Notes: generated from the sequence alone by a model not told the origin. Shown: positions 44,442 to 54,191, counted from the first letter of the stretch. The stretch is 64,000 nucleotides of DNA from Motiliproteus sp041586735 (GCA_041586735.1 JBFGZQ010000002.1:62001-126000); one strand, 5' to 3'. A program made the numbers and translations.

Positions 44442-45488
44442 TTATTTTCTGACCATGCTAGTTACGTAATCTGAGATCTTGTCGAGCGCTACAATCTGGT
44501 CGACGGCCCCCAAGGCTAGGGCCGTGCCAGGCATACCAAAGACTACGGAACTTTTTTCGTCCTGGATAAAGGTATGGCACTGGGCCTGATGCGCCTCCAG
44601 CAAACCCTGGGCACCATCGCCTCCCATGCCGGTGAGCAAACCCGCGATAGTACGACCGGCGCAGTGTTGGGAGAGGGATTGGAACAGGGGAGTGACTGAG
44701 GGTCGAAAACCATTGACGGGCTGATCTTCGGTCAGATTCACAGTAAGCCGGCCACCATCCCGCTTGACACATAGATGCTGGTCATCCGGACCGAAATACA
44801 CCGTACCGGGCCGTAATACTTCACCCTGTTCGGCCAACTTCACCCTCAGCAAGGTCTTGCTGCTCAGCCATTTCACCATACCCGCGATAAAGCCCTTGGC
44901 AATATGCTGGACAATAACCACGGGCACAGGAAAGTCCACCGGTAATGAGCTGAGGATATTTTGCAGCACCTGCGGTCCGCCTGTCGAGCAGCCCAGCGCC
45001 AGAATATGGTAGGACCCAGCCTCTTGCACCATTCTGGTTTCAACAGGCTCGGCAATTTTGTTACGTTTACAGGGCTTGCGGGTGACCACTTTGATCTCGC
45101 TCATCGCACGTACCGTATCGACGAGCCCAGCCCTCATCATGTCGAAATCGGGATGACCGACACCTCTGGGTTTTTCAATAACCGCAAGGGCGCCCTCCTC
45201 GATGGCGCGAAACGTAATATCCAGCTCTTCGTCATCGACACTGGAACTGACCACAACGATGGGCACCGGCGTTTCTACCATGATCATCCGCGTCGCCTCG
45301 AAACCATCCAGACAGGGCATATGAATATCCATGGTTATGATGTCGGGACGCAGGTCATGCGCCATTTGCACCGCCTCACGTCCGTCACGCGCATGGCCAA
45401 CCACCTTGAAGTCAGGCTCAGACTCAAAAATAGTCTTAAGCAGCAAGGCCATCACGCCGGAGTCCTCGGCTATTAATATTTTTATCAT
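44442..45488 (-). CDS. Chemosensory methylesterase CheB (WspF-like position)
   Basis: A 348-residue protein if started at the ATG at 45486-45488 (MIKILIAEDSGVM). The N-terminal receiver domain has the phospho-acceptor D54 (IITMDIHMP). The C-terminal methylesterase/deamidase domain has the triad Ser in LGCSTGGPQ, His in VQHIAKGF and Asp in TGMGGDGAQG. It removes methyl groups added to the receptor by CheR and so sets adaptation. It is the last gene of the seven-gene chemosensory operon, 69 bp after the kinase gene. Confidence 0.94.
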   Translation of the reverse strand: MIKILIAEDSGVMALLLKTIFESEPDFKVVGHARDGREAVQMAHDLRPDIITMDIHMPCLDGFEATRMIMVETPVPIVVVSSSVDDEELDITFRAIEEGALAVIEKPRGVGHPDFDMMRAGLVDTVRAMSEIKVVTRKPCKRNKIAEPVETRMVQEAGSYHILALGCSTGGPQVLQNILSSLPVDFPVPVVIVQHIAKGFIAGMVKWLSSKTLLRVKLAEQGEVLRPGTVYFGPDDQHLCVKRDGGRLTVNLTEDQPVNGFRPSVTPLFQSLSQHCAGRTIAGLLTGMGGDGAQGLLEAHQAQCHTFIQDEKSSVVFGMPGTALALGAVDQIVALDKISDYVTSMVRK

Positions 45489-45557
45489 GTTGTTTTTATA
45501 GCCGCCTAGAATCAATGGCTGATAAGTTTACATGGAAGCGGGATTCAAGCAACCATC

Positions 45558-47882
45558 TCAAACCATCTGCCGAACCACATCAAGCAGCAGGCGTGTCTCA
45601 AAATCACCCTTGACAATATAAGCGCTGGCACCCACCTGAATACCCCGCTGCTGATCTTCATCCTTGGCCAGCGAAGTCACCATAATCACCGGCAACTCGG
45701 CCAGTGATTCACTCTGTTTGATTTTTTCAGTGAGTTCGAAACCGTTCATAGTGGGCATTTCGACATCGGTAACGACCAGGTCTACAGGCTCTTGCTGCAG
45801 GAAATCCCAGGCTTGCTGTCCATCGACCCTGGTGACGACTTCGTAACCGGCCGCCTCTAGAATACTTTTTTCCAGGGTCCGGGTGGTGATCGAATCATCC
45901 ACCACCAGAATACGGGTTTTTTTGACAACCGCACCTTCATTCAGCTTGACGGGCATAACAGAAAACGTCTTTACCCGTGTTAATGCCGAGTCAATAAGAT
46001 CCGAAGGGTTCAGCACCATGATGATGTCGCCCCTCCCCGTCAAGGTGCCTCCCGTTACATGACGTACCGACACCAGCGGCGCCTGCAGTGGCTTAATGAC
46101 GATGTCCCGCTCACCCAGAATTTCATCAACCACAAAACCAACGATATCCCAACCCTTGGCGATCAGCACCACCGAAAAATGTTGACTCGTTGCCAGTTCC
46201 CGGCTCGGCATTTCAAGTAGATCCGTCAAGCGCCGCAAAGGAATCGTACGCCCAGCAACAATGATGGCCTGACTGGCTTCAACCTCCACAATATCTTCCG
46301 GCCGCAGATCCAACACCCGCTCTACCGAACTGGTTGGAATCGCGAACAGCGTATCATTGGCACGTATCATCAGGCCATGCTCTGTCGCCAGCGTCAGTGG
46401 CAGATTAAGTACAAAGGTCGTACCCTTACCCGGGCGGGTACGCAGCTCCACACTACCCTTAAGTTTGCGCAGATTTTGACGCACGACATCCAGACCAACG
46501 CCGCGCCCTGACACACTGGTAATAATGCCCTTGCTGGAAAAACCGGGACGAAAGATCAAATCCAGAATATCCTGGTCATCCATCGACGCCAGTTCTGTAG
46601 CGCTGACAATCTTTTGTTTACGAGCCATGTCGGCAATCTTAGCCACCTCGATACCGGCACCGTCATCGGTAACCGTCATCCGTATCTGGCTACCAATAGC
46701 CTGCACCGTCACACTCAGGTTACCGAGCGCTGGCTTACCGACGGCCAGACGTGCCGATGGACGCTCCAGGCCATGATCGATGGCATTGCGTAACAGGTGC
46801 GTCAGGGGATCACGAACGCCGTCCAGAACCGCCCGGTCTATCTCTATGTCACCACCCAGGATCTGATAATCAACCTGTTTATCCAACTCTCGTGCTATAT
46901 CCCTCACCGTACGGGACATGGGATTTAGCAAGGAAGTGATTGGAACCAACCGCAACATACGGATATCGCTCTGTAGCGTATGCGACAACATCCCCAACCG
47001 ATGAGTGCTGTGTCGCAGCTTCTTGAACAGTTGGCTAGCAAGAGCGTTTAACTCACTGAGAGTGCTGCTGCTGTTCTCTAACAACCGCAGCCCTTCAACA
47101 GGCAGGTTGTTCGCCTGATAGTGCAGCGACGGTGCCGCAGAGCTACACAGCCCTGAAAGCCTGTTAAGCTGTTCGGACAACTGTTGCATCAATTCAACAT
47201 GGCCATCCATTTCGATCTTAGCGACCTGCAACTCTTCAGCCGCTGCTGCGACCGTTTCAAGTTTATCCACGGCAACCCGAATGAAGCTGTTATGCCGAGG
47301 GGGCTCGGTGGAATACCTATTATTAGCAGCCAGACCTTCATCTGCATCATCTCTCGGTGCCTCCGGTGTAGAGGTCGCCTCTGTAATCATAAGCGGTTGC
47401 TGTGCTACCTCTGCCACCTCTGCCACCTCTGCCACCTCTGGCACCTCTGGCACTTCTGGCACTTCTGGCACTTCTGACTGCGTTATAATATGACTATCGA
47501 TACGCTGTAACAGTGCATCCATATTAAAACCCAGTGCCCGCTTCTCCTTGAAGGCCTCCAGTGCTTCGCGCATACAGTCCATGCTCTCGAGAGACAAATC
47601 GATAAGCTCGGCCGATGGTGTCCGGTTATCGCGTTTAAGCTGACCGAATAACGACTCCAGGTGATGGGCAATATGACTCACATCAAGCGCCTCAACGCCC
47701 CGCCCTGCCCCCTTAATATTGTGCGCAGAGCGGAAAATCGCCTCAAACGCCATGCGCCGCTCATGGCCCTCCACACCCTTTTCTATCCTCAACAGGCCAT
47801 CGGTAATCGCCTGTATCTGGCCATCAAGCTCTCCAGTAAACATCTGTAATAACTGCTGGATTATTTGCGGGCTGAGCGGCAT
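45558..47882 (-). CDS. Hybrid CheA histidine kinase with C-terminal receiver (WspE-like)
   Basis: A 774-residue protein. The Hpt domain has phospho-accepting H54 in SAHNIKGAGRG. A linker of eight Val-Pro-Glu or Val-Ala-Glu triplets (about 135-160) follows. Then come the dimerisation region, the HATPase with LLRNAIDHGLERP, DDGAGIEV and GRGVGLDVV, a CheW-like domain, and a receiver with D706 in VVTDVEMP and Lys in YIVKGD. The architecture matches WspE/FrzE-type kinases, whose fused receiver acts as phosphate target or sink. It starts two bases after the receptor gene. With no separate CheY in the operon, the output partner is expected to be the REC-HD-GYP protein. Confidence 0.94.
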   Translation of the reverse strand: MPLSPQIIQQLLQMFTGELDGQIQAITDGLLRIEKGVEGHERRMAFEAIFRSAHNIKGAGRGVEALDVSHIAHHLESLFGQLKRDNRTPSAELIDLSLESMDCMREALEAFKEKRALGFNMDALLQRIDSHIITQSEVPEVPEVPEVPEVAEVAEVAEVAQQPLMITEATSTPEAPRDDADEGLAANNRYSTEPPRHNSFIRVAVDKLETVAAAAEELQVAKIEMDGHVELMQQLSEQLNRLSGLCSSAAPSLHYQANNLPVEGLRLLENSSSTLSELNALASQLFKKLRHSTHRLGMLSHTLQSDIRMLRLVPITSLLNPMSRTVRDIARELDKQVDYQILGGDIEIDRAVLDGVRDPLTHLLRNAIDHGLERPSARLAVGKPALGNLSVTVQAIGSQIRMTVTDDGAGIEVAKIADMARKQKIVSATELASMDDQDILDLIFRPGFSSKGIITSVSGRGVGLDVVRQNLRKLKGSVELRTRPGKGTTFVLNLPLTLATEHGLMIRANDTLFAIPTSSVERVLDLRPEDIVEVEASQAIIVAGRTIPLRRLTDLLEMPSRELATSQHFSVVLIAKGWDIVGFVVDEILGERDIVIKPLQAPLVSVRHVTGGTLTGRGDIIMVLNPSDLIDSALTRVKTFSVMPVKLNEGAVVKKTRILVVDDSITTRTLEKSILEAAGYEVVTRVDGQQAWDFLQQEPVDLVVTDVEMPTMNGFELTEKIKQSESLAELPVIMVTSLAKDEDQQRGIQVGASAYIVKGDFETRLLLDVVRQMV
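47407..47476. repeat. 9-bp minisatellite in the cheA-like gene
   Basis: About eight units of CTGCCACCT / CTGGCACTT type, encoding (E-V-P) and (E-V-A) triplets on the minus strand in the linker after the Hpt domain. Units differ at single positions, and their number can change without losing the frame. Confidence 0.88.
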
Positions 47883-47884
47883 AA

Positions 47885-50119
47885 CTAATTGACCTTGTAG
47901 GCTTCTACGCTGGAGCGGAGTTTATCGGCCAGAAACACGATATTGTTATTAGCCTGTTCCGTCTGCCGGGTTGAGGTGACAAACTCGCCCACCGTGCCAT
48001 TGATATCCTGTACCGCCGTATTCACCTGTTCGATACCTGCAGCCTCCTGACGCACGGCGGCAACAATCTGCTGACTGGCCATCGACGTCTCATTGATCAG
48101 CGCATCCACTGCCTGCATCAGCTCGCCGGTGCGCTGTACTTTCTGAACACCAATATCTACGCCCTTGGCTCCCTCCTCTGTTGCCATAACAACACGGTCT
48201 GTCGCTTGACGAATATCCTGCAGAATCTTCTGTACCTGTGCAGTGGCCCCCTGCGACTGCTCGGCTAGCGCCTTGACCTCCTGCGCCACAACGGCAAAAC
48301 CTTTACCGGCGTCCCCCGCCTTGGCAGCTTCGATGGAAGCATTCAAAGCCAGCATTTTTGATTGTTGCGCAAGATCACCCACGACCCCGGTAATGTCGCC
48401 AATCTGCTGGGTCTGTTCCGACAGCGCAAGAATGGTCTGGGCGATACCATCAACCTGTGCGCGTATCGCCCCCATACTGGCAATCGTTTCCTGCACGGCC
48501 TGGTGTCCCAGACTGCTTTCCTGACGCGTCCGCTGGGCCAGCCCTCCAAGCTCCTGCGCCTTACTGAGAGTTTGCCTGGAGGTTTGCTTGATCTCTTCCA
48601 GCGTGACGGTGGTCTCAGTCACGGCGCTGGCCTGCTGTGCCGCAGTAGAGGCCTGACTACTGGTAACGCAGCTCACCTCCGCCACCGTTGTGCTCAGCGA
48701 TTCGGTCACCTCGCGAATATCCACAGCGATCCTAACCAGCGACTTGGTCATACCGTTGAGATGAATAAATAATTGCCCCAGATCATCATCACCCTGCTGT
48801 TCGATGCTATGACGCAGATCGCCATCTGCAATCTGTTTAACATGCGTCAGCAAGAGATCAATACGCGCGCGAGTATCCGCCGCCTGACGTAACTGCTCCT
48901 GGCGTTCATGCTGCTCACGCTCATGGTTTTCCTGCAATGCCTCCGCCATCTGGTTGAATCCTGCCGCAATATCACTCATCTCATCTCGGGTAGAGACCTG
49001 CGCTCTGGTAGCCAGATTCCCTTGCGCCAAGCACTGAATCGCATCAGCCAGGCCGCTAACCGTGGATAACACCGAGTAGTAAAAACCGGCAAACAGATAC
49101 AACAGTATCAGCAACACCGCCAGCAGGGTGGCTAACGCGATATATCCTTGTGTTATAGAGTCATCAACACGCTCATCCAGCATGTCACTGAGCACCGGCA
49201 GCATCTTGTCCATGAGCGCAAAAGCGGTGGCAATGGCCATAGTACCCGCGTCAAATATAGCCTCTGCCTTGGCGGTAATAGCCGGCGCATACAACAGATC
49301 ATTTTCCAGCGTGTTTTCGAACTGCTGAATGGCATCCTGCAACAGCTTAACGTCTGCACCGAGGCGACTCTGGATTGTAGGGTTAAATTGGAATGCCTGC
49401 TGCACGCCTTCATCTAGCACACGGGCGTTGATCCTTATCCGCTCCAAATTAAGATTCAGCGCGATATTATCCTGAGTACTGATTTCACCATTGGCCGCGA
49501 TGCCGGCAGCAATAGCCCGGGCCTGTCCCATGGCTTCGGCCAACGTCGGCAGGCGATTAACAATGGCATCAATGGTATAGTAACTATCAAGCTCAGAATC
49601 CAGCATCAGTCCGGAGGTATTAGCCACATGGCGAATGAGCCCCAGCAGCTCGGCGATGAGCTTAGTATGCGCGTCGAACGCCGCCGTCTCAGTCATATCC
49701 AAGGCGCGACTCTTAAGGCTTTGCCAGCGCTGCGCCAGCCGCACCACTTCATGACGAGTCTGTAGATAGCCATCGAGCTTGAGATCAACCTGTGTCAGGA
49801 CGGCCCAGCCGCCATCGATCTCGCTACGTTTGGTTAACATATCATCCCGGAATCCCTGGTCGCCGGCCAGATAGGCACTGATCATGCCGCGGTGCTGGGG
49901 AATCGTTTCGATAAGCTCACGGAGCGGGGTAATAAACTCAATACCCCGGCGTTTCTGATCAATAAATCCAACCCGCTCATTAAGCTCACTGATCCGCAAG
50001 CTCCCCAGCACCAATAGCGGCAATATAAATAGCACCAACACCAGAATCAGCTTACTACGGTAGCGCAGGCGCTCCATAAGTCTAATGGCTGGATTAAATA
50101 TCGAATTATTTTCCCGCAT
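47885..50119 (-). CDS. Methyl-accepting chemotaxis protein (receptor of the chemosensory operon)
   Basis: A 744-residue receptor. It has an N-terminal transmembrane helix (about 20-42), a ~290-residue helical periplasmic domain containing LDSELDSYYTIDAI, a signature of NIT/four-helix-type sensor domains, a second transmembrane helix (about 330-352, LATLLAVLLILLYLFAGFY), and a HAMP domain. A cytoplasmic signalling bundle follows, with the hairpin tip around IGDITGVVGDLAQQSKMLALNASIEAAKAGDAGKGF (given in parts by the conserved ALNASIEAA and GKGFAVVAQEV). There is no C-terminal NWETF pentapeptide. Its ligand or stimulus is unknown. It occupies the WspA role. Confidence 0.95.
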   Translation of the reverse strand: MRENNSIFNPAIRLMERLRYRSKLILVLVLFILPLLVLGSLRISELNERVGFIDQKRRGIEFITPLRELIETIPQHRGMISAYLAGDQGFRDDMLTKRSEIDGGWAVLTQVDLKLDGYLQTRHEVVRLAQRWQSLKSRALDMTETAAFDAHTKLIAELLGLIRHVANTSGLMLDSELDSYYTIDAIVNRLPTLAEAMGQARAIAAGIAANGEISTQDNIALNLNLERIRINARVLDEGVQQAFQFNPTIQSRLGADVKLLQDAIQQFENTLENDLLYAPAITAKAEAIFDAGTMAIATAFALMDKMLPVLSDMLDERVDDSITQGYIALATLLAVLLILLYLFAGFYYSVLSTVSGLADAIQCLAQGNLATRAQVSTRDEMSDIAAGFNQMAEALQENHEREQHERQEQLRQAADTRARIDLLLTHVKQIADGDLRHSIEQQGDDDLGQLFIHLNGMTKSLVRIAVDIREVTESLSTTVAEVSCVTSSQASTAAQQASAVTETTVTLEEIKQTSRQTLSKAQELGGLAQRTRQESSLGHQAVQETIASMGAIRAQVDGIAQTILALSEQTQQIGDITGVVGDLAQQSKMLALNASIEAAKAGDAGKGFAVVAQEVKALAEQSQGATAQVQKILQDIRQATDRVVMATEEGAKGVDIGVQKVQRTGELMQAVDALINETSMASQQIVAAVRQEAAGIEQVNTAVQDINGTVGEFVTSTRQTEQANNNIVFLADKLRSSVEAYKVN

Positions 50120-50198
50120 AGCTCTACCCTAAAATATTATTTACTTTTTCAATGCCACCGATTATCGGCATAGGCTCACCTGCACTTCATCCTGCCAT

Positions 50199-50951
50199 TT
50201 AAGGAGTCTCTACCCGCAATGCATCATCCGCTAACAGGGCATCCATATTCAGCAAGGTGACTCTGCCCCCGTAAATACCTTTGACGTAGTCAAGATTGGC
50301 CACTCCCGCCGACGCCAGCGCCGGCGCCAACTGCTCCGGGGCGTAACGCTCGTTGCTGATCACCTCATCAACGAGAATGCCAACCCGCATACCCTGACCC
50401 GACACCACGATTATTCGTGCCTCGCTGCCTTTAGCGATGTCACGGGTGTTAAAAAAAGGCTGCAGCTGCATAACCGTCAACATCTCTCCGCGGCGATTAA
50501 CCACCCCGGCAATATGGGCAGGCGTACAGGGTACCGAGGTGATGGTCGGCACATATAAAATCTCATCAAGGTGGCCATAGGCTATGCCATACTCCTCGGT
50601 ATCACCTAGCCGAAAGCGCAGAAATTCTTGATGGTTATTAATATCCTCTGCGTCTGCCTTTAGCTGCGCCATCGACAGCGCACGCTGCTTGAGGATGCCG
50701 CGTGCCTGTTCTGTATCGGGCAATAAATCACGCGCTTTCACCCCCTGATGCGAACGGGCTGCCCAGCGGTTGGGCGGTTGGGCGTCTGCACCGGCTACCA
50801 CTGCCGACTTGAGGTTATCCAGCGCTGGTTGCGACTCAGCAGCAGCGGGCGCCGCCGCTGCAAACGGCAACGCATCCTCAAGAGGCACCTGCTGTCCATG
50901 GGAGGTGTGCTTCTTCAATGGTTTTCTGTCGGTAACGATCTTGTTCGCCAT
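50199..50951 (-). CDS. CheW-like scaffold protein with N-terminal extension
   Basis: About 250 residues from the ATG at 50951 (MANKIVTDRKPLKK); the frame continues to a GTG at 50996 and neither start has a good Shine-Dalgarno. The first ~100 residues are Ala/Gln-rich and probably flexible. The CheW domain (about 110-245) has FLRFRLGDTEEYGI, IAGVVNRRGEMLTVMQL and GILVDEVI. CheW proteins join the receptor to CheA in the signalling array. It is the second of two CheW genes in the operon, as WspB and WspD are in Wsp. Confidence 0.9.
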   Translation of the reverse strand: MANKIVTDRKPLKKHTSHGQQVPLEDALPFAAAAPAAAESQPALDNLKSAVVAGADAQPPNRWAARSHQGVKARDLLPDTEQARGILKQRALSMAQLKADAEDINNHQEFLRFRLGDTEEYGIAYGHLDEILYVPTITSVPCTPAHIAGVVNRRGEMLTVMQLQPFFNTRDIAKGSEARIIVVSGQGMRVGILVDEVISNERYAPEQLAPALASAGVANLDYVKGIYGGRVTLLNMDALLADDALRVETP

Positions 50952-51075
50952 AGTAATAAGCTGTTCTTTTTTGGAGAGGGGGCAGGTAGTTGCCACACAT
51001 CATTCATCAAGGCATTGACTCCTTTATCTGCTCGAGGGCGTTGGCACTGACCTGCGGCCCATGACTCAGCAGTGC

Positions 51076-52584
51076 TTATGATGCGTTGGCCGAAAGCAAT
51101 TCATTGAACATCTTAATTTCATTTTTTAAAATTTCAGCAAAGCCCGCATAGTTGATACCAACAGCATCGTGAATACAGCGCTCTGGATCACCCTGCTCGG
51201 CTTCGTACAGGGCATTCTCCAACGCCCTGATCCCCGCCTTCATCCGCCCGGTCCGAATCATCAGCATGCCCAGCTGATAATGGGCTTCGACAAAAAACCG
51301 ATCTAGATACAGGGCCTGCCTAAAGGCCCGCTCCGCATCGGCAATCTGCTCAAGCTCCTGTAACACCAGGCCATAGATATAGTAGCCATGCTTGTCGGTG
51401 GCATCGATAGCCATTGCGCGCCGACAACATTCGCCCGCCTCTTCAAGCCGACTAAGGTTGGCCAGCGCCTTGGCACGAAACTGCAATAGCAGGCCATTCT
51501 CCGACACAGCCGCCATCGTAGTGGCATCAATAATTGCCTGCCATTGACTCTGCCGGATTAATTCGATGACGGCCTCAATATCAGGAGGACTCGCGGCCAT
51601 CTGCTGTTTCGCCGTTATCACCGAGGCAGGTATCGGCTCCTCATGCTGAGCAATGTCGATATAGCGGCTATGGGCTAAATCCGGCAACGGCTTTAAATCT
51701 GTAGCCGCCTCGGCTCTGCGATAATAGTACGCATAACCCTGGTGGTGTAACGTCAGCTCGGGAATCGACAGACTGAAGCTATCCGTCGCACCCAGTACCA
51801 GCACGCCGCTATGCTGCAGACAATCACGCATCTTTGCCACCACCTTGTCGATCTCCGGGCGCTGCAAATAGATAAAGACATTACGACACAAAATCAGATC
51901 AAGTGCGTGGGTACCATTAAGAACGGAGGGGTAACTGTCATCCATGAGATTCAGGTAACTGAATATCGCCCGATCACGGATGTGATCGACCAGATCATAA
52001 TCATGCTCTACTTGGCGGAAATAGCGCTGCTCCTGCCTCTTGTTCGTCGCGCGCAGCGACCACGAACTGTAGCGCGCCCTCATAGCTCGGGTAAGGACCT
52101 CGGTGTTGATATCGGTACCCAGCAAATGCAGCTTCCAGCGGCCAATATCCGGTAACATTTCATGCAGCATGATGGCGAGGCTGTACAGCTCCTGCCCTGA
52201 GGAGCAACCCGCACTCCAGATACGCAGAGCCAAGTTACCGGCGTCACGCCGCTGCTGAATGAGTTGCGGGAAATAGACCTCCCGCAGGAAGCTCATTTGC
52301 GATTCATCACGGAAAAAATAACTTTCACCCACGGTAATACCGGCAATCAGGTATTCAAATTCGGGGGATTGCGCCTTGCTGGCCTGCAGGGCACGCAGGT
52401 ACGCATCGGGACTGGAGTAGCTGAAATGTTGGCAGGCACCGTTCAGCGTCTGGTGCAATTTTTTCAACTGATGCCCCTGAATGGCAATGCCCGTATGTTG
52501 TTGCACAAAGCGACAGACTGCCTGTTCACAGGCGATGCTGACATCCAGTTTATGAGCTTCGTGGCGCTTGGGCGATATAGGCAT
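51076..52584 (-). CDS. CheR methyltransferase with C-terminal TPR domain (WspC-like)
   Basis: A 502-residue protein. The N-terminal CheR methyltransferase (about 20-290) has GITVGESYFFRD, IWSAGCSSGQELYSLAIML as the SAM-binding segment, LGTDINTEVLTRA and CRNVFIYLQ. The C-terminal part (about 365-480) has tetratricopeptide helices (GYYIYGLVLQELEQIADAERAFRQALYLD and HYQLGMLMIRTGRMKAGI, in parts). CheR-TPR fusions mark WspC and FrzF-like enzymes of alternative chemosensory systems. It methylates receptor glutamates. It starts a few bases after the first cheW. Confidence 0.94.
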   Translation of the reverse strand: MPISPKRHEAHKLDVSIACEQAVCRFVQQHTGIAIQGHQLKKLHQTLNGACQHFSYSSPDAYLRALQASKAQSPEFEYLIAGITVGESYFFRDESQMSFLREVYFPQLIQQRRDAGNLALRIWSAGCSSGQELYSLAIMLHEMLPDIGRWKLHLLGTDINTEVLTRAMRARYSSWSLRATNKRQEQRYFRQVEHDYDLVDHIRDRAIFSYLNLMDDSYPSVLNGTHALDLILCRNVFIYLQRPEIDKVVAKMRDCLQHSGVLVLGATDSFSLSIPELTLHHQGYAYYYRRAEAATDLKPLPDLAHSRYIDIAQHEEPIPASVITAKQQMAASPPDIEAVIELIRQSQWQAIIDATTMAAVSENGLLLQFRAKALANLSRLEEAGECCRRAMAIDATDKHGYYIYGLVLQELEQIADAERAFRQALYLDRFFVEAHYQLGMLMIRTGRMKAGIRALENALYEAEQGDPERCIHDAVGINYAGFAEILKNEIKMFNELLSANAS

Positions 52585-52587
52585 AAG

Positions 52588-53118
52588 TCAGGGCGTTTGC
52601 GCTCCATTATTACTCTCAGCTCGCCGCCAAGAGGGCGGATGATCGTCATCACCCAGAGTAACGTCACTGATACGCTGGATATCAAGCAATAGCGACAGCC
52701 CCTGTGGGGTATGGATAACGGCTTGATAGGGCTGCCCCCCCTGCTCCAATTGAGAGCGCATCTGCAGCGCTTCAGGACTGTATTGCTGAACATCCAGCAC
52801 CTCTGAAACCACCAGCGCAATACGCCGCTCAGCGCGCCAACAGAAGATAACGGGGGTATCCAGGCTGTAAGGCTGGGCATTGCCGTAACCCATGCTCAAG
52901 CTAAGATCAATGGCAGCAATACTGGTACCCTGACGATTAATGAGCCCAAGCAGATAATCAGGACCACCGGGGACGGGCTGTATATCAAGCAGCGAGACAA
53001 TACATTCGACATCCTCAACATAGAGACAGCAGAGTAGATCCTGCACCCTGAAGTGCAGCAGGGTAAGCCGCTCATGCAAACGGGCATCGCCAAGGTCGAC
53101 GGCGGCCGATTGCCTCAT
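52588..53118 (-). CDS. CheW-like scaffold protein
   Basis: A 176-residue protein if started at the ATG at 53116-53118, which overlaps the preceding stop (ATGA). The CheW domain has LTLLHFRVQDLLCCLYVEDVE, LLGLINRQGTSIAAIDLSLSM and RRIALVVSEVLDVQQY. It is the first of two CheW genes in this operon. Translation is coupled to the HD-GYP gene, which is strong evidence that the HD-GYP protein belongs to the chemosensory system. Confidence 0.92.
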   Translation of the reverse strand: MRQSAAVDLGDARLHERLTLLHFRVQDLLCCLYVEDVECIVSLLDIQPVPGGPDYLLGLINRQGTSIAAIDLSLSMGYGNAQPYSLDTPVIFCWRAERRIALVVSEVLDVQQYSPEALQMRSQLEQGGQPYQAVIHTPQGLSLLLDIQRISDVTLGDDDHPPSWRRAESNNGAQTP

Positions 53119-54191
53119 GCTAAAGAGTCCTGCTGATACCAATTCTGCATGCCTAATTCAAAAATCTGATCCTTAATCACAGCACTGCGGCATTTTAGTG
53201 TTTCTGGGCGCTGCAAGCTGTCCCGACGATGATCCAGAATATCTATGAATTTTTCCATCAGCCGCGGATCCCAACAGCCCTTCTCAGTTTCTTCCAGCAG
53301 GATCTGTTTCACTTTCTCTGCGCTAAAAGCCGGCTTGTAGGGGCGCTCGGATGATAGCGCATCATAGACATCGACAATCTGAAAGATACGGGCCAACAGC
53401 GGAATAGCCTCTCCTTGCAGGCCATTCGGGTACCCCGAACCATTCCAGCGTTCGTGATGACAGGCAACAATATCAACCGTCAGCTGCATACTTCGTAATG
53501 GCGCGCACAGGGCGGCACCAATAACGGGGTGCTGTTTCATGATCTCCCATTCATCCCCAGTCAGCTTACCCTTTTTCAACAGGATATGGTCGGGTATACC
53601 CAGCTTGCCAATATCGTGCAGCACACCGCCACGACGCAAGGCTTCGAGTTGCTCATAGTTGAGGCCCAACTCCTTACCGAATACAACCGCTGTGTGCGCA
53701 AGGCGATCACAATGATCACCGGTATCACCATCACGGGCTTCGACCATACGTGCCAGGGAAAACAATACCGACTCGGCGTCATCAAGACTATCCGTCAACT
53801 GCTTACGCTCAACCGCTGCTTTAACGCGCGCCTTCAACTCAACAGCATTGAAGGGCTTAGCAACGTAATCGCTAGCGCCCATGTCCAGACTCTGGACAAT
53901 ATCCGCCGGGGCATCCAGCGTCGTCAGCATAATAAAGGGTAATAATCGATACTTGGCGTCATTACGGATCTGATTTAATACGTCAAGACCGTCCATATTG
54001 GGCATCATGATATCAAGCAGAACCACGTCTAACTCATGGCTCATGATTTTCTCTAGGGCATCGACACCATCAACGGCCTCGATGAAATCGTAGTTCTCCC
54101 CCGCCAGCGCATACTTGGCCAGCGCTCGATTGGTCGCCATATCATCAACGATTAGGATCCTGGCGGAAAACCTATCGACACCTTGTAACAT
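53115..54191 (-). CDS. Response regulator with HD-GYP phosphodiesterase domain (predicted output)
   Basis: A 358-residue protein. The receiver domain (about 10-128) has phospho-acceptor D60 in VVLLDIMMP and Lys in YVAKPF. The HD-GYP domain (about 145-335) is complete: LHDIGKLGIPD with the HD pair (192-193), MKQHPVIG, CHHERWNGSGYPNGL with HH and GYP (253-255), and IVDVYDALSSERPYK. HD-GYP enzymes hydrolyse c-di-GMP to GMP or pGpG. The gene is first in the chemosensory operon and its stop overlaps the next start. It takes the place that WspR (a GGDEF diguanylate cyclase) holds in Wsp, suggesting the opposite effect on c-di-GMP. Confidence 0.95.
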   Translation of the reverse strand: MLQGVDRFSARILIVDDMATNRALAKYALAGENYDFIEAVDGVDALEKIMSHELDVVLLDIMMPNMDGLDVLNQIRNDAKYRLLPFIMLTTLDAPADIVQSLDMGASDYVAKPFNAVELKARVKAAVERKQLTDSLDDAESVLFSLARMVEARDGDTGDHCDRLAHTAVVFGKELGLNYEQLEALRRGGVLHDIGKLGIPDHILLKKGKLTGDEWEIMKQHPVIGAALCAPLRSMQLTVDIVACHHERWNGSGYPNGLQGEAIPLLARIFQIVDVYDALSSERPYKPAFSAEKVKQILLEETEKGCWDPRLMEKFIDILDHRRDSLQRPETLKCRSAVIKDQIFELGMQNWYQQDSLA

